The notes under the pieces were generated by a model. It was not told the origin of the DNA. It saw only the letters and a list, made by a program, of their open reading frames with translations, and did no database searches. A stretch of DNA of 64,000 nt. It comes from Candolleomyces eurysporus (lineage: Eukaryota > Basidiomycota > Agaricomycetes > Agaricales > Psathyrellaceae). Location of the stretch: the NCBI GenBank assembly GCA_027579435.1, contig JANBPK010001472.1:62001-126000 (forward strand), written 5' to 3'. Positions 33,628 to 45,350 of this stretch are shown here, piece after piece; position 1 is the stretch's first letter, and the number at the start of each line of letters is the position of its first letter. A program made the position numbers and the translations under genes.

Positions 33628-35328
33628 CTACAGGAGGTCAAACACATAGATGCAAGTTGGATCTGCGATCGAGCTTCCAGCGGAAAACTCAACGGAACAC
33701 ACCACACGACCTGAAGACGGACATACGGAAACGTCCCAGAATCTCCTGCCAGCGGGAAACGTCAGCGAAACGGAATTCCAATCTACATCGGAGCTGAATG
33801 TTCTAGGTATTAGAAGAAACATAGTTCCTCCGGGCGTGGCAAAAAAGGATTGGGAAGTGAACAAGAAATTGGAGGAGAACGAAACCTCAGCACACTTGTA
33901 CCGGGAATGGGGAAGGGGCAATTTACGATGCTTGGTGGAGACAAGAGTGAGACTGTCATCGGGATGCTCACTGGAGGAAAACTCCATCTTGAGAGTGCTG
34001 GCTAAAAATATTTCGCCGTCCGCATGGGAGGCCAATTGGAACGTGAAGGGTGAAGCGAGGGGTGGATACCACGGCGCTGGCAGATAGATTCTTGGAGCTG
34101 CGGTTTCTACAGCGCTTTCCCCTACCCTCAAATTATTTTTAGCTTCATTGTATCCAATGGAGAACAGGGGCGGGATGGCCAGAGAGTTCGACGAAAGGTC
34201 GTCAAAGTCGGGTTCCGTCTTTGTCTTCTGGAGAGGGGGTATTTCCCAACCAATGATTCGAGAGGAAGTGAACGCAACCATGCGTCCTCCAACGATAGCA
34301 ACCTGACAGTGGTGGGTGTCATGAGTAGATGGCAAGAGAGCTGCGTTAATAAATTAAGAACCCACACGAAGAAAACGGGCTGGCTTAATGGATTGAGAGA
34401 TGTCCGACCATGCTATCGAGAGAGAGTTCCAACAGTCCCATACGATGATTGACTCCCCCGTGACCAATACAACTTTTTTGTCCTGAATGGAAAAGTGGTA
34501 TAGCGCGGGATTGAAACGCTTGCACTTGACCTCAGCCACCGGTCGGATACTAGGGTCGCCTGGCAATGGCCCAACTTCATAAACTCGTACTCTGTTCAAG
34601 GCGCAATTGGTCAATGGAAACCCAGCGTCGTCACACAGAACAACTTACGTTCTGTCCATCGTGAAGTCATCCAGTAGGACAGTAAGAAACTGCAAATTGT
34701 ATTGCCTGGGATCGTGAGATGCTAGGGAGAGATGTTCGACCCTCAACCGCCCAGTTTCCTTCGTTCCAACGATGGCCGGCGCCGATCCGCCTCGGAGATG
34801 CCGACCTGCAATCCCGAGGTCCCATAAATCAAACCGCCACAGCGTGGCGGCGAGGAGGTAACGACCCCCCGGCACGATGAAGTTCGACCGGTAACGGCCT
34901 CCCTGTTCGATAGGGTAGACTGCGAGATGATCTCCGAGCGGCTCCACCCCTTTTCCGTTCCTATCAGCCTTCAGCATCTTGTTTTGCAGAAGGATCGGTC
35001 CAAGGGCTGCTCTCTGCAAATCGTGGAGCTTCATCGATCTCGTTGAGAAGGAGGGTTCAAAAAGGTAGTTTTCCCGGCACATCTGTTGCACAGCAATCTC
35101 CCAGACGCTTTTGTCGGAAAGTAGTTCATGGAATCCTTTGCAACTCTGTCCAATACTCGTTATCAGCATAGATAGATGTTTCGTGCAGCGTCCTACCTGG
35201 CTCAGATTTAAGAGTCCTCTTGGCTCAGTAAACGAGAAGATGTGAAGATGCAGTTCAGCTGAAAGCGACAGAAAGCTGTTGTTTATTGAAAATTGGGAAG
35301 GGGAGGAGGCCATGATCGTCGGTTTCAA
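33628..35328 (-). CDS. F-box protein, type A, copy 1
   Basis: Four exons, 35328-35197, 35145-34649, 34591-34366 and 34302-33628, join in frame to 509 residues. The F-box is near the N-terminus (FLSLSAELHLHIFSFTEPRG, then LLNLSQ at the splice site). It is followed by SVWEIAVQQMCRENYLFEPS and LHDLQRAALGPIL. The C-terminal two thirds carry propeller-like phrases: VPGGRYLLAA, FDLWDLGIAG, VYEVGPLPGD, IIVWDCW and IIGWEIPPLQ. It ends ADPTCIYVFDLL. In known F-box proteins the F-box binds Skp1 of SCF ubiquitin ligases and the C-terminal domain binds the target. Its target is unknown. The paralogue at 41637 keeps the same splice sites. Confidence 0.88.
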
Positions 35329-35496
35329 CGTTGTCGAAGGAGTTTAGATATCATGCTGTATTTGATCCCAAGGGCACGGGGCGGTGTGAAAACCAACCTT
35401 TCGGGAATCTGGGATCCTCACATCACGAGCGTAAGTACCTTCTGCCAGCCGAAGTCGACATCATCCATCATCTTTTGTGATCTACATAAAGTCAAC

Positions 35497-35790
35497 TCAA
35501 TATACATAATGATCGGGCACACCGCTATGGAGTGCTATAGGAAGACCAGCATATAACATCCTCCCCGAACAGGGACTCACACTAAATCGGGAAACACTTG
35601 TAAGCACTGGAAGTAAAGCAGGCGTTTGATCATCGGGATTGATTGGGTCTGTAAGCCAGCCCAGAGACGTCCCAGAGCTTTTGTGAAAAAGTACGGTCGT
35701 CCAAGGGTTAACACAAATTGAACACGCCGAGAGTCCTGGGTTCCCAGGTAGGGTCAAAAAGCGAGTAGACTGAACAGCGATGAGGGGGAC
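35497..35790 (-). pseudogene. 3' fragment of a type B F-box gene, unit 1
   Basis: Only the C-terminal part survives (LTLPGNPGLSACSICVNPWT, CSGRMLYAG, VPDHYVY). It aligns with 47776-48075 of the full type B gene. At the position where the full gene has TAG this copy has CAG (Gln). Upstream it is replaced at about 35790 by unrelated sequence that leads into the aspartic-protease fragment. Confidence 0.7.
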
Positions 35791-35839
35791 ATCCTACACT
35801 CATATTCCAGCACTCTCTATTCATCGCCATTGAGATGGA

Positions 35840-36330
35840 AAGGGAGGGGAAGGGCCGACTCATCGGTTGGAGGGAATGAGGGCATTATGATGTGTGAGTG
35901 TCTGCCTTCCTGCTGCTTCTTCTCTTTGTTCCCTGTCCCCCCCTCTTCGCCGTTCCTCCCGTTCACATTCGACCCATACTCACCCACTTCCTTGCAGCGC
36001 CTATGTCCTTCAAGTCGCAGTGGGATGCTCGAATCAACATACGTTCTCGTTGCAAGTGGATAGCGGCTCATCCGACCTCGTACGTTGTTCGATCCCTTAC
36101 CCTGTTCCCTCTCTCGCTCATCCCCTCCTTTCGCTCTCTCATTCAATTTTCCTCCGCAGTGGATCGCCTCCTCCTTTTTGTGCTCCGGAAATATATACAA
36201 TTCTTCGCCAAGTGGAGCTAATCTCACCAGTGTCGATCGATTATTTGCAGGGGTATGTGGCTGACCCCGTGTATTGGGATAGGTTCGTCATTGGCCTGTG
36301 ATCGATTGAGAACCAAGCGTTGGGTGGGTG
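35840..36330 (+). pseudogene. Aspartic protease N-lobe fragment, unit 1
   Basis: Pepsin-type coding remains: AYVLQVAVGCSNQHTFSLQV followed by DSGSSDL (the first catalytic Asp motif) up to an intron at about 36081, then WIASSFLCSGN and SGANLTS. After that the frame shifts to VSIDYLQGYVADPVYWDRFV. There is no second Asp motif and no C-lobe. It is a truncated and frameshifted remnant. The same piece recurs at 43.8-44.3 kb, so it was already broken before the duplication. Confidence 0.65.
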
Positions 36331-37261
36331 TTTTTCGAGCGAAAATTCGTTTCTTGCTTTATTCACTATGCTCGTTCAACCCCTACATCGTTCCTTGGTC
36401 GTCGATATTCTCTTCACCCTCTCTCGTCTCGCTCTCCTCCTTTGTTTGTTCGACCCTCCCTTGCTCTCCTTCTTTCAGCTTCCTTCGCTTCAACCCATCT
36501 CTCCATTCCTTCATAACCCTCGATCCGACAAAACAACGGTCAAACATTCGATGACAAAAGTCGCTACAAGCGGCAATTTCTCTCGATAGCCCATCCATTT
36601 GTTTGTTTGTCGAAGATTATCAACTGGCGCAAAATTTCAAGCATCTTGCAAACGTACATGCATATGAACCCACCGAGCGGAGAGAGAAAAACAAAATAAG
36701 GCGACGGCGTAGTAGCCATTTGTAATAGTTAGATGGTGGGGCCACCGCCATTCCGACCACTACGCCATCGCCCCATGGATAGACAGAACCAAACCTTAAT
36801 CAGGACAGCTAGAAAGGCTGTGCTCGGGTACTTGCCGGAAGAATCTACTTCAATGGGTGATTGAATGGTACCTCACCACACCGAGATATGAGTACAGTTG
36901 AGTGATATACGATTCACGAATGACTTGGGAGGAGCGGTCGCTGTTGTCTATATATCCGTCCCACCTATATACTAAACAGTCGGCCTGACAGTGTGTGATC
37001 GGAGGTGATAATCACGTTAATGAGTTGGAGATCGATCGATCTATTCGTGAATATGAAGGTATGTGCTAGCTAACTGAAAGGGAGGATTCAAGAGACAGAG
37101 CTCAAGAAACCAAAAAGGCGGAAGACCTCGTCCAGGTACGTAATAAATCGTGTCATACTTCAATTTTCCCGTGAACTAGTGAGGATTCTTGCTGAGGGAC
37201 AGTGGCTCTGAGTTGCACCAAATATTCCTGTGGTCATCTCTGTGATATCACAGTTCTAACT
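36331..37261. other. Non-coding part of duplication unit 1 and following gap
   Basis: Pyrimidine-rich sequence, then a stretch shared with unit 2 up to 37149. A short inverted arrangement (GGCGACGGCGTAGTAGCC with a complementary ACTACGCCATCGCC) lies at about 36700-36775 and recurs in unit 2 near 44705-44780. No gene is supported. Confidence 0.4.
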
Positions 37262-39025
37262 TTACACAAAGTCAACTACAAAGAAACAATTCAGTAAGAT
37301 CCCATTGTGATGAGTGCTGGTCTTGGTGTACATTGTTCTTCCTAAGCAAGGACTCATGTCACTGATATTTATAATGTTGCCTGGATCTGGCAATGAAATC
37401 GTGAGAGGTTCCTCAGGCTGGCAATTACTAGTTATTGCGTTGTTTCCCGGGTCAGTTACGGTGATATGCGAATGCGGTGGAGTAAGGCAAAAAGCAGGTG
37501 CGGCACCGCTGCGTAAGAGTAACATCGACCAAGGGTTGACGTGCCTCGAAAGACCAAAGGGTGGAGTTGGAGGGACAGGGGGGAGGGTTAAAAGGCGAGC
37601 TGAGAGGAGAGTAACGCGGGGATTGTCATGATCAATGGGTTGTAAATCGAGTTCATAGTTGTGAACTTGAGAAAAATCTCCTTCGGGGCCCACCTGATCC
37701 GCCAGGAAGGCAAAACGGTATTTGCTTCGAAAAGTACGGTTGTACCAGCATGGCTGACTTAGGACAAACTGGAGGTGCAAGTCAAGCTTAACGTCGAGCT
37801 TGATATTGAAATCTTGAACAAGTTGTACTTTCATCTTGTCGTTTTCAAAGAAATCCAAATGCGAGGGAACATCAGGGAGGTCGTCCACCTTTCGAAGTGG
37901 CGGGATTTTCCACCCGATGATTCTGCCGGAAGCTCCAAGAAGGAGGATGAAATGGTCCACCGCAGCAAAGGTCTGTTAGGATGGGCCCGTTGAGCGTTTG
38001 AGTCAACACAACGATCGTTAGACGAACTGGAAAATGATAACATACCGGGTGGAAGCTCTCTTCATCGTCCAACGATTGAGACCACCAGGCACAGTGTCCG
38101 GTGACGAAGTCCCAAACAGCTACCCTGTCCATCTTGGCGAAGACTAGCAGATTCCCCCAAAGGAGGTGAGACATTCCGTATGGGCCACCATACTCTACCT
38201 TTGCCAGCTGCCTGAATGTCGTCGCATGGCCAGGCATTGGTCCCAACTCATAAACATAATAGCTGCGACAGCACGTCACCAAGATTGACACTTTATTGAA
38301 GCCAAAACAGAAAGGGCCACTCACGAATTGTGTCTCGTTGTACGATGATGTGTTCCCACAGCAAACCTCACACTATCAGATCCATGCGGTTGGAGACCGT
38401 AAATCCGTGAAAAGTACAAGGGATCCTCTGCGCGCAATTCCGCCACGAGCTTAGGGTTTATCTTAGTCTTCCATCCCTCGGAGAACGGCACTCCCAAATC
38501 CCATAGCTCGATATTCCACCTTGTGCGAGCGAGGACGTACCGATCTCCCGGAATACGCTCGACGGAGATGCTTTCCCTGTGCCTATCTTGGAATTTCAAA
38601 GTGACTTGTTTTATTGAAGCAACGAGCGGGGAGCGGTCGACCTGCTCGCTCGAGCTCTTCGTTACTTTCTCGCGCCAAAGAGTTGGCCCTAATGCAGCGC
38701 GTCGCAGATGCACCATATCCATGGAGGCGATGAGGAAGGATGGCTCGAATAAGCCGTATTCCCTACACACGGAGCGAAGTGCCGTCTCCCAAACGATCTT
38801 TTCTGACACTATCTCATAGAACAGTTTACACGTCTGCAAAAGGATTGGTCTAATTGTAAATTTTTCTACTTGTCTGAAAGGTTGATTACTACTTGCCTGG
38901 CTCAGTGCCAAGAGGTCCCTCGGCGTCGCCGCCAGCTCTAGCATGATGAGATGAAGCTGAAGCTCAGTCGGTAGCGTCATAAGGGACGGTGAAGGCGCCG
39001 TGCTCGGAATTGTGTTACACGTCAT
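37262..39025 (-). CDS. F-box protein, type C, copy 1
   Basis: Exons 39025-38897, 38833-38325, 38262-38046 and 37972-37262 join in frame to 521 residues. The start MTCNTIPS is chosen over an upstream ATG at 39064 because it aligns with the paralogue start at 52177. The F-box is LMTLPTELQLHLIMLELAAT followed by LLALSQ. Downstream are IVWETALRSVCREYGLFEPS, MVHLRRAALGPTLW, IPGDRYVLAR, IELWDLGVPF, YELGPMPGHATTFRQLAKV, VAVWDFVTGHCAWW and IIGWKIPPLRK. The end is NCFFVVDFV. The first intron uses a GC donor (GCAAGT) instead of GT, shared with the copy at 50433. It lies between duplication units 1 and 2. The likely role is SCF substrate receptor. The gene is intact. Confidence 0.88.
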
Positions 39026-39080
39026 ACTACTAGGGTGCTGATTGTTGCTTTCGAGCCCGAGCATGGAGCAATGCTAATGG

Positions 39081-39097
39081 GAGAGATCGATAAAGAG
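39081..39097. promoter_or_regulatory. Shared 5' flank motif of F-box genes (first of three)
   Basis: GAGAGATCGATAAAGAG lies 55 bp upstream of the type C copy 1 start. The same 17 bases occur at 49454-49470 and 52230-52246 upstream of two other F-box genes. Similarity ends just beyond the motif in all three. It may be a core promoter element or simply the edge of the duplicated block. Confidence 0.45.
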
Positions 39098-39884
39098 TGA
39101 AGTACATGTGCTGTGGGTACACACCTTTCTAACCGACGCTCAGCGTTCAGAGATAGATAGGCCTGGGGCTGTGGAAGTTTCGACGACCGTCTTCGGCTAG
39201 TCGTTCAATGTTGAGTAATGGAGTGCAAACGGCGCTTGGGGAGATTTGGGCTCGACGGAGGATGGACGCTAAAGACAAGCGGTCCGAATTTACTGACGGT
39301 GGCGAGTTGATGGGTTCTTGATCGGCTCAGAATAGAACAATGTCAGAAACCCACAGGCGCCTAAGGTGGCCTTGCTTGCTTAAAATCATCATTTCGCATG
39401 CAATTGGGCATAATCCGGATGACCAATACTCTGCAGCAGACGCCTCTCAAGCAGGTTGACCCTTCTCCTCATACAAAGGCGCCTAACAAATGTATTTCGA
39501 GTTTCATCGTTTGCTGATAGAACGCTGGTTCGCGAACCTTCCGCGCCAGGAGCCACGCGGTGCACGCGAACTGACACTGATTTCTGTGGTCGGCTGTAAT
39601 TAAATATGGGTTTGGCGGTGGGTATCATACATTCTATTCCAAATGCCAAAGGCGATGAGGCATATGGTGATTGGGCACTCCTCTGCGCACGTTTACGTAA
39701 TGTATGAGAGAATTTGGTGCTTTATTCACAATCCTCTCCTTCGCAGAGCCCATGCTATTCATTACTACCAACTCAATTGATAAGAATATGGTGATTTCGT
39801 CTCTGCGTCAATATTTCTCAGTCGGTGATGCGCTTGGATCGAGAGAAAGGAAGAAAGAGCTCACAGCACGACAGGATTTCCTCT

Positions 39885-40885
39885 TTATCGAGGTACAGAT
39901 CGCGTTGCACTGAGAGAATGCTCCCAAAACGCCTGTCGATCAGACTCGGCATATGAAACATTCCGAGGGCCAACGTTATCTGCGACCGTATTCCGTTGAT
40001 AAAAACCCCTTTCCCCATTCAATAGCCCATACACCATGTTCTCAGCGCTAACGTCGACCTTGATATAGAACAGCACTGCGAGCGGTCGAAGCAGTAACAT
40101 GAGCAACTTGGCAAGCCAAGATGAAACTGCACTTGGCCGATTGGCTTCAGTGTCCACCATCCCGGGGAACATGTGAGTAAACGCAATGTCAGGCTCCCGT
40201 TCCGCGTACATCTAAAATTAATGTTTTTAATTGACTCCTGACAAAGTTCGGAAAGCGAAGGGCTTACGGCCAGCATGAGATCCCCATATGATACACCTTG
40301 GAACATAGGACCCACTCCGTATCTATGATAATTCTTCACTCCGAGGTCCTGGAAGTTGATCTTGGGTCCGACTCCGTGTGCTAAAATCACGAAGACACCC
40401 GCAGCCTGTCCAGCGTCCTTCGCAGCTCGAAGGTTCGGAAGTAAATCGTTGGTGATAGCGAACTTCCAATAGTATCGAAGTACCAGCTGAGAGTCGAGCC
40501 CTTCCTCGGTCTCTTTCCGTTTCCCAAAGAACGCTTTGCCTGACGCGAGGATGAGGTAATTAATCTTGGGGCATCGTTGGGCGATAGCTTGGGCGGCTTG
40601 ATGGACATTCTTCATCAACGAAATATCGCAATAGATGAACTCGTAGCCGCAACGTTCGAGTTCTTGCTTCGAACCGGTTGGCTTTGGAAGGGACGAAAAC
40701 AGAGCATCCGCCGAGGCCTTGTTCCTTCCTACAACGATGACGTGGATGCGACCATCGAGTTGCTCCGATAGTCGTCTGGTCATTGCCTTCCCGATTCCGG
40801 AGGTACCACCGAAAACAACGACGACGGGGACGTAGAGAGGGCAGTAGCCATCATTAGATGCTTTGACTAGAGCGAATGGGGGCAT
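39885..40885 (-). CDS. Short-chain dehydrogenase (SDR), copy 2
   Basis: Exons 40885-40268 and 40211-39885 give 314 residues. The features are those of copy 1: GGTSGIGKAM cofactor loop, VGRNKASADALF, NYLILASGKAFFGKRKETEE, and VSYGDLMLA at the exon junction in place of a Tyr-x3-Lys motif. The second exon (SSWLAKLLMLLLRPLAVLFY) is identical to copy 3 and differs from copy 1, while exon 1 is a mosaic. This pattern suggests gene conversion or a later duplication from this unit. The gene is intact. Confidence 0.88.
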
Positions 40886-41636
40886 GATCGAAGTGATGAG
40901 GGAAACGAATGGCGATACGAAAGACCTTATACCTGGCTCACTCGCCGTTCGTACGCGTTGATCACCGGCTGAGATAAAGGAAGCGCAGTCAGGTGTCCCT
41001 GTCTCACAATTCAATGGCGTATTGATGCTAGACAAATTTGTTCTTGAGCTTTGGGTCAGCTTCTTCCAGCCAGTGCAGGGTAGGCAAATAGCAAGTACCA
41101 TTCAATCGACCAGTTGCCCGGTTGACGCTCAGAAGACGAGGGCGAAGCTTTGACTGACTTAAATTTCGAGCAGACCTGTGCCAATTAGGTGTCACGATAT
41201 CAATCATTGCTGCGCAATGCATCAAGGAATGACCTTCAAAATCACCCATCCCTGCCCGCAGTCTTCTCGAATCCTACCAATCACTGGCGATGCTTTGCTC
41301 ATGGATATAGCACATGACCTAGTGTATCTCGAGATTTGGGCACTGAAACCAACAAGACTCTACCATGCAGGCATGGTTTGAGGGGATAGACATTCTCCAT
41401 CATTGTAGCNAAAAAAACGAGCACGCAACGGCGACAGATACTTAGTCGAGGAAGAACTTCGGTGCTGGCTCGGGCTTCAGTGATTGACAAGCCGAAGTGC
41501 GTGCCGAGGTCGACTGTTCGAGTCCGAGGCAATGAAAGATTTTCTGCGACGTCAACCAAGGTATATTTCGAAGAGGACGTAAGGCAGTATCGTCTTCCAA
41601 CAATTATGTGCATTCAATTCGTAGCCCCATTTATAG

Positions 41637-43326
41637 CTACAGGAGGTCAAACACATAGATGGAAGTTGGATCTGGGATCGAGGCTCCGGCGGAAAACTCA
41701 CTGGAACACACGACACGACCTGAACACGGACATACGGAAACGTCCAAGAATCTCCTGCCAGCGGGAAACGTCAGCGAAACGGAGGTCCAATCTACATCGG
41801 AGTTGGATGCTCGAGGTATCAAAAGAAGTATGGTTTCTCCAGGCGTGGCATGAGAGGATTGGGAAATGAACGAGAAATTGGAGGAGAACAAAACCCCAGC
41901 ATACTTGCCCCGGGAACGGCCGAGGGGCAATTTACATTGCTTGGTGGAAGCAAGAGTGAGACTTTCACCGATAGTGGGATGCTCGCTGGAGGAAAACTCC
42001 ATCTTGAGAGTGCTGGCTAAAAATATTTCGCCGTCCGCATGGGAGGCCACTTGGAACGTGAAGGGTGAAGCGAGGGATGGATACCACGGCGCTGGAAGAT
42101 AGATTCTTGGATCTGCGGTTTCTACAGCGCTTCCCCCTACCCTCAGGTCATTTTTAGCTTCATTGTATCCAATGGAGAACTGGGGCGGGATGGCCAGAGG
42201 GTTGGAAAAAAGGTCGTGAAAGTCGGGTTCCGTCTTTGTTTTCTGGAGAGGGGGTATTTCCCAGCCAATGATTCTGGAGGAAGTGAACGCAACCATGCGC
42301 CCTCCAACAATAGCAAGCTGACAGTGGTGGATGTCGTGAGTAGATGGCAAGAGAGCTGCGTTGATGAATTAAGAACCCACACGAAGAATAGTGGATCGAG
42401 AGATGTCCGACCATGCTATCGAGAGAGAATTCCAATAGTCCCATACGATGATTGACCCTTCTGCGACGAGTACAACTTTTTCGTCCTGAATGATAGCGTG
42501 GTATAACGCAGGATCGAAACGCTTGAACTTGGCCTCAGCCACCGGTCGGATACTAGGATCGCTTGGCAATGGCCCAATTTCATAAACTCGTACTCTGTTC
42601 AAGGCGCGGTTGGTCAATGGAAACCCAGCGACGTCACAGAGTAGCTTACGTTATGTCCATGGAGAAGTTATCCAGGAGGAGAGTAAGAAACTGCAAGCTG
42701 TAATGCCTGGGATCGTGTGCTACGGAAACATATCCGGTCCTCAACCGCCCAGTTTCCTTCGTTCCAGCAATGACCGGCGACGATCCGCCTCGGAGATGCT
42801 GACCTGCAATCCCGAGGTCCCATAAATCAAACCGGAACATCGTGGCAGCGAGGAGGTAACGACCTCCCGGTACGATGAAGGTCCACTGGTAAAAGCTTCC
42901 CTGTTCGACAGGGCAGATTACGAGATGATCTCCGAGCGGCTCCGCCCCTTTTCCATTCCTATCAGCCTTCAGCATCTTGTTATTCCAAAGAATCGGTCCA
43001 AGGGCTGCTCTCTGCAAATCGTGGAGCTTCATCGATCTCGTTGAGAAGGAGGGTTCAAAAAGGCAGTTTTCCTGGCACATCTGTTGCACAGCAATCTCCC
43101 AGACGCTTTTGTCGGAAAGTAGTTCATGGAATCCTTTGCAACTCTGTCCAATGTTCGTTATCAGCATAGATAGATGCTTCGTGCAGCGTCCTACCTGGCT
43201 CAGATTTAAGAGTCCTCTTGGCTCAGTAAACGAGAAGATGTGAAGATGCAGTTCAGCCGAAAGCGACAGAAAGCTGTTGTTCATTGAAAATTGGGAAGGG
43301 GAGGAGGCCATGATCGTCGGCTTCAA
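41637..43326 (-). CDS. F-box protein, type A, copy 2
   Basis: Exons 43326-43195, 43143-42650, 42594-42381 and 42317-41637 join in frame to 506 residues. It is close to copy 1 at 33628, with the same F-box (LSAELHLHIFSFTEPRGLLN) and the same splice sites. Scattered changes concentrate in the C-terminal propeller-like part (for example YQWTFIVPGGRY, YHAIIQDEKVVLVAEGSI, SEHPTIGESLTL). The lengths differ only by whole codons, so the reading frame has been kept since duplication, consistent with a functional gene. Confidence 0.88.
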
Positions 43327-43469
43327 CGTTGTCGAACCAGTTTAGATATCATGTATTTGATCCCAGGGCACGGGGCGGTGTGAAAACCAACCTTTCGGGA
43401 ATCTGGGATCCTCACATCACGAGCGGAAGTACCTTCTGCCAGCCGAAGTCGACATCATCTTTTGTGACC

Positions 43470-43790
43470 CTACATAAAGTCAACTACATATACATAATGA
43501 TCGGGCACACCACTATGGAGTGCTATAGGAAAACCAGCATATAACATCCTCCCCGAACAGGGATCCAGATCACTAAATCGGTAAACACTTGTAAGAACTG
43601 GAAGTAAAGCAGGCGTTTGATTATTGGAATTGATTGGGTCTGGAAGCCAGCCCAGAGACGTCCCAGATCTTTTGTTCAAAAGTACGGTCGTCAAGGAGTT
43701 AACACGAATTGAACATGCCCAGAATCCTGGGATCCCAGGTAGGGTCAAAAAGCGAGTAGACTGAACAGCGATGAGGGGGACATCCTATAC
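43470..43790 (-). pseudogene. 3' fragment of a type B F-box gene, unit 2
   Basis: Counterpart of 35497-35790: LTLPGIPGFWACSIRVNSLT, CSGRMLYAGFPIALHSG, VPDHYVYVVDFM. It keeps the normal C-terminal end. It is fused upstream to the same unrelated sequence as in unit 1. Confidence 0.7.
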
Positions 43791-43820
43791 TCATATTCCA
43801 GCACTCTCCATTCGTCACCA

Positions 43821-44330
43821 TTGAGATGGAAAAGGAAGGGAAGGGCCGACTCATCAGCTGGAGGGAATGATGGCGCCGGCATTATGATGTGTGAGTGTCT
43901 GCCTTCCTGCTGCTGCTTCTCTTTGTTCCCTGTCCCCCCCTCTCCGTCGTTCCTCCCGTTCACATTCGACCCATACTCACCCACTTCCTTGCGGCGCCTA
44001 TGTCCTTCAAGTCGCAGTCGGATGCTCAAATCAACGTACGTTCTCGTTGCAAGTGGATACCGGTTCATCCGACCTCGTACGTTGTTCGATCCCTTACTCT
44101 GTTCCCTCTCTCGCTCATCCCCTCCTTTCGCTCTCTCATTCAATTCCTCCGCAGCAGTGGATCGCCTCCTCCTTTTTGTGCTCCGGAAATCTATACAACC
44201 CTTCGTCAAGTGGAGCTAATCTCACCAGTGTCGATCGATTATTTGCAGGGGTATTTGGCTGACCCCGTGTATTGGGATAGGGTCGTCATTGGCGATTGCT
44301 CGATTGAGAACCAAGCGTTGGGTGGGTGTT
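43821..44330 (+). pseudogene. Aspartic protease N-lobe fragment, unit 2
   Basis: Same fragment as in unit 1: AYVLQVAVGCSNQRTFSLQV and DTGSSDL, WIASSFLCSGNLYNPSSSGA, then a frame shift before DYLQGYLADPVYWDRVVIG and SIENQALGG. Here the splice acceptor before AYVLQ reads GCGG instead of GCAG, a further lesion. The acceptor before WIAS has an extra CAG (a NAGNAG arrangement). Confidence 0.65.
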
Positions 44331-45189
44331 TTTCAATCGAAAATTCGTTTCTTGCTTTATTCGCTATGCTCGTTCAACCCCTACATCGTTCCTTGGTCGT
44401 CGATACTCTCTTCACCCTCTCTTGTCTCGCTCTCCTCCTTCGTTTGTTCGACCCTCCCTTGCTCTCCTTCTTTCAGCTTCCTTCGCTTCACCCCATCTCT
44501 CCATCCCTTCATAACCCTCGATCCAGCGAAAAAAAGNAACAGTCAAACATTCGATGACAAAAGTCGCTACAAGCGGTAATTTCTCTCAATAGCCCATCCA
44601 TTTGTTTGTTTGTTTGTTCGTCGTAGATTATCAACTGGCGCAAAATTTCAAGCATTTTGCAAACGTCCATGCATATGAACCCACCGAGAGAGAAAAACAA
44701 GGTAAGGCGACGACGTAGTAGCAATTATGTAATAGTTAGATAGTGGGACCATCGCCATTCCGACCGACCACTACGCCATCGCCCCACGGATAGACAAAAA
44801 CCAAAACAAACCAAACCTTGATCAGGACAGCTAGAAAGGCTGGGCTCGAGTACTTGCCGGAAGAATATACTTCAATAGGTGATTGAATGGTACCTCACCA
44901 CACGGAGATATGAGTACAGTTGAGGGATATATGATTCACGAGTGACTTGGGAGGAGCGTTCGCTGCTGTCTATATATCGGTCCCACCTATGTACTAAACA
45001 TTCGGCCTGACCGTGTGTGATCGGAGGTGATAATTACGTTGGTTAGTTGGAGATCGATCGATCTATTCGCGAATATGAAGGTATGTGCTAGCTAACTGAA
45101 CGGGAGGATTCAAGAGACAGAGCTCAAGAAACCAAAAAAGGGAGAAGACCAGAGCTAAAACAATCGTCCAGGTACGTAATAAATCTCCC
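44331..45189. other. Non-coding end of duplication unit 2
   Basis: Counterpart of 36.3-37.15 kb. No gene is supported. The N at 44537 is preceded by seven A. Confidence 0.4.
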
Positions 45190-45350
45190 ATAACAAAGCC
45201 AATGGAGCGTGAATCAAGTTCGTAGCTGGAAACGGAGGCAATGGCTCGGCCATTGGCCTGGTGATCGTCTGGCAATCGGCACAGAGCGCGGAATCTTGTC
45301 TCCCAGATGGTCCTATCCAATATTACTCCATGCAATACTTTGCGTGTCTG
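45190..45350 (-). pseudogene. Chimeric F-box fragment at the unit 2/unit 3 junction
   Basis: The start of exon 2 of a type B-like F-box gene (TRKVLHGVILDRTIWETRFR, then ALCRLPDD) is joined directly to a segment from exon 4 (ASVSSYELDSRSIGF, aligning with FVSSYELDLGSIED near 48120). About 1 kb of the parent gene is missing in between. It marks a deletion breakpoint. Confidence 0.65.

Larger units (their letters stand above)
31033..37149. repeat. Segmental duplication, unit 1 (about 6.1 kb)
   Basis: Direct repeat of 39104-45184. The left edge is at the GTGCTGTRGGTACACACCTT sequence and the right edge at CGTCCAGGTACGTAATAAAT. It contains an SDR gene, an F-box gene (type A), the 3' end of a type B F-box gene and an aspartic-protease fragment, in that order. 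Confidence 0.82.
39104..45184. repeat. Segmental duplication, unit 2 (about 6.1 kb)
   Basis: Direct copy of 31033-37149 with the same gene order and high similarity. Ns at 41410 and 44537 lie at A runs. Confidence 0.82.

Noticed and set aside
33297..33707. 136-codon minus-strand frame between the SDR and F-box genes
   Set aside because: It is not kept open in unit 2 or unit 3, and it overlaps the 3' end of the F-box gene in another frame. It is probably chance.
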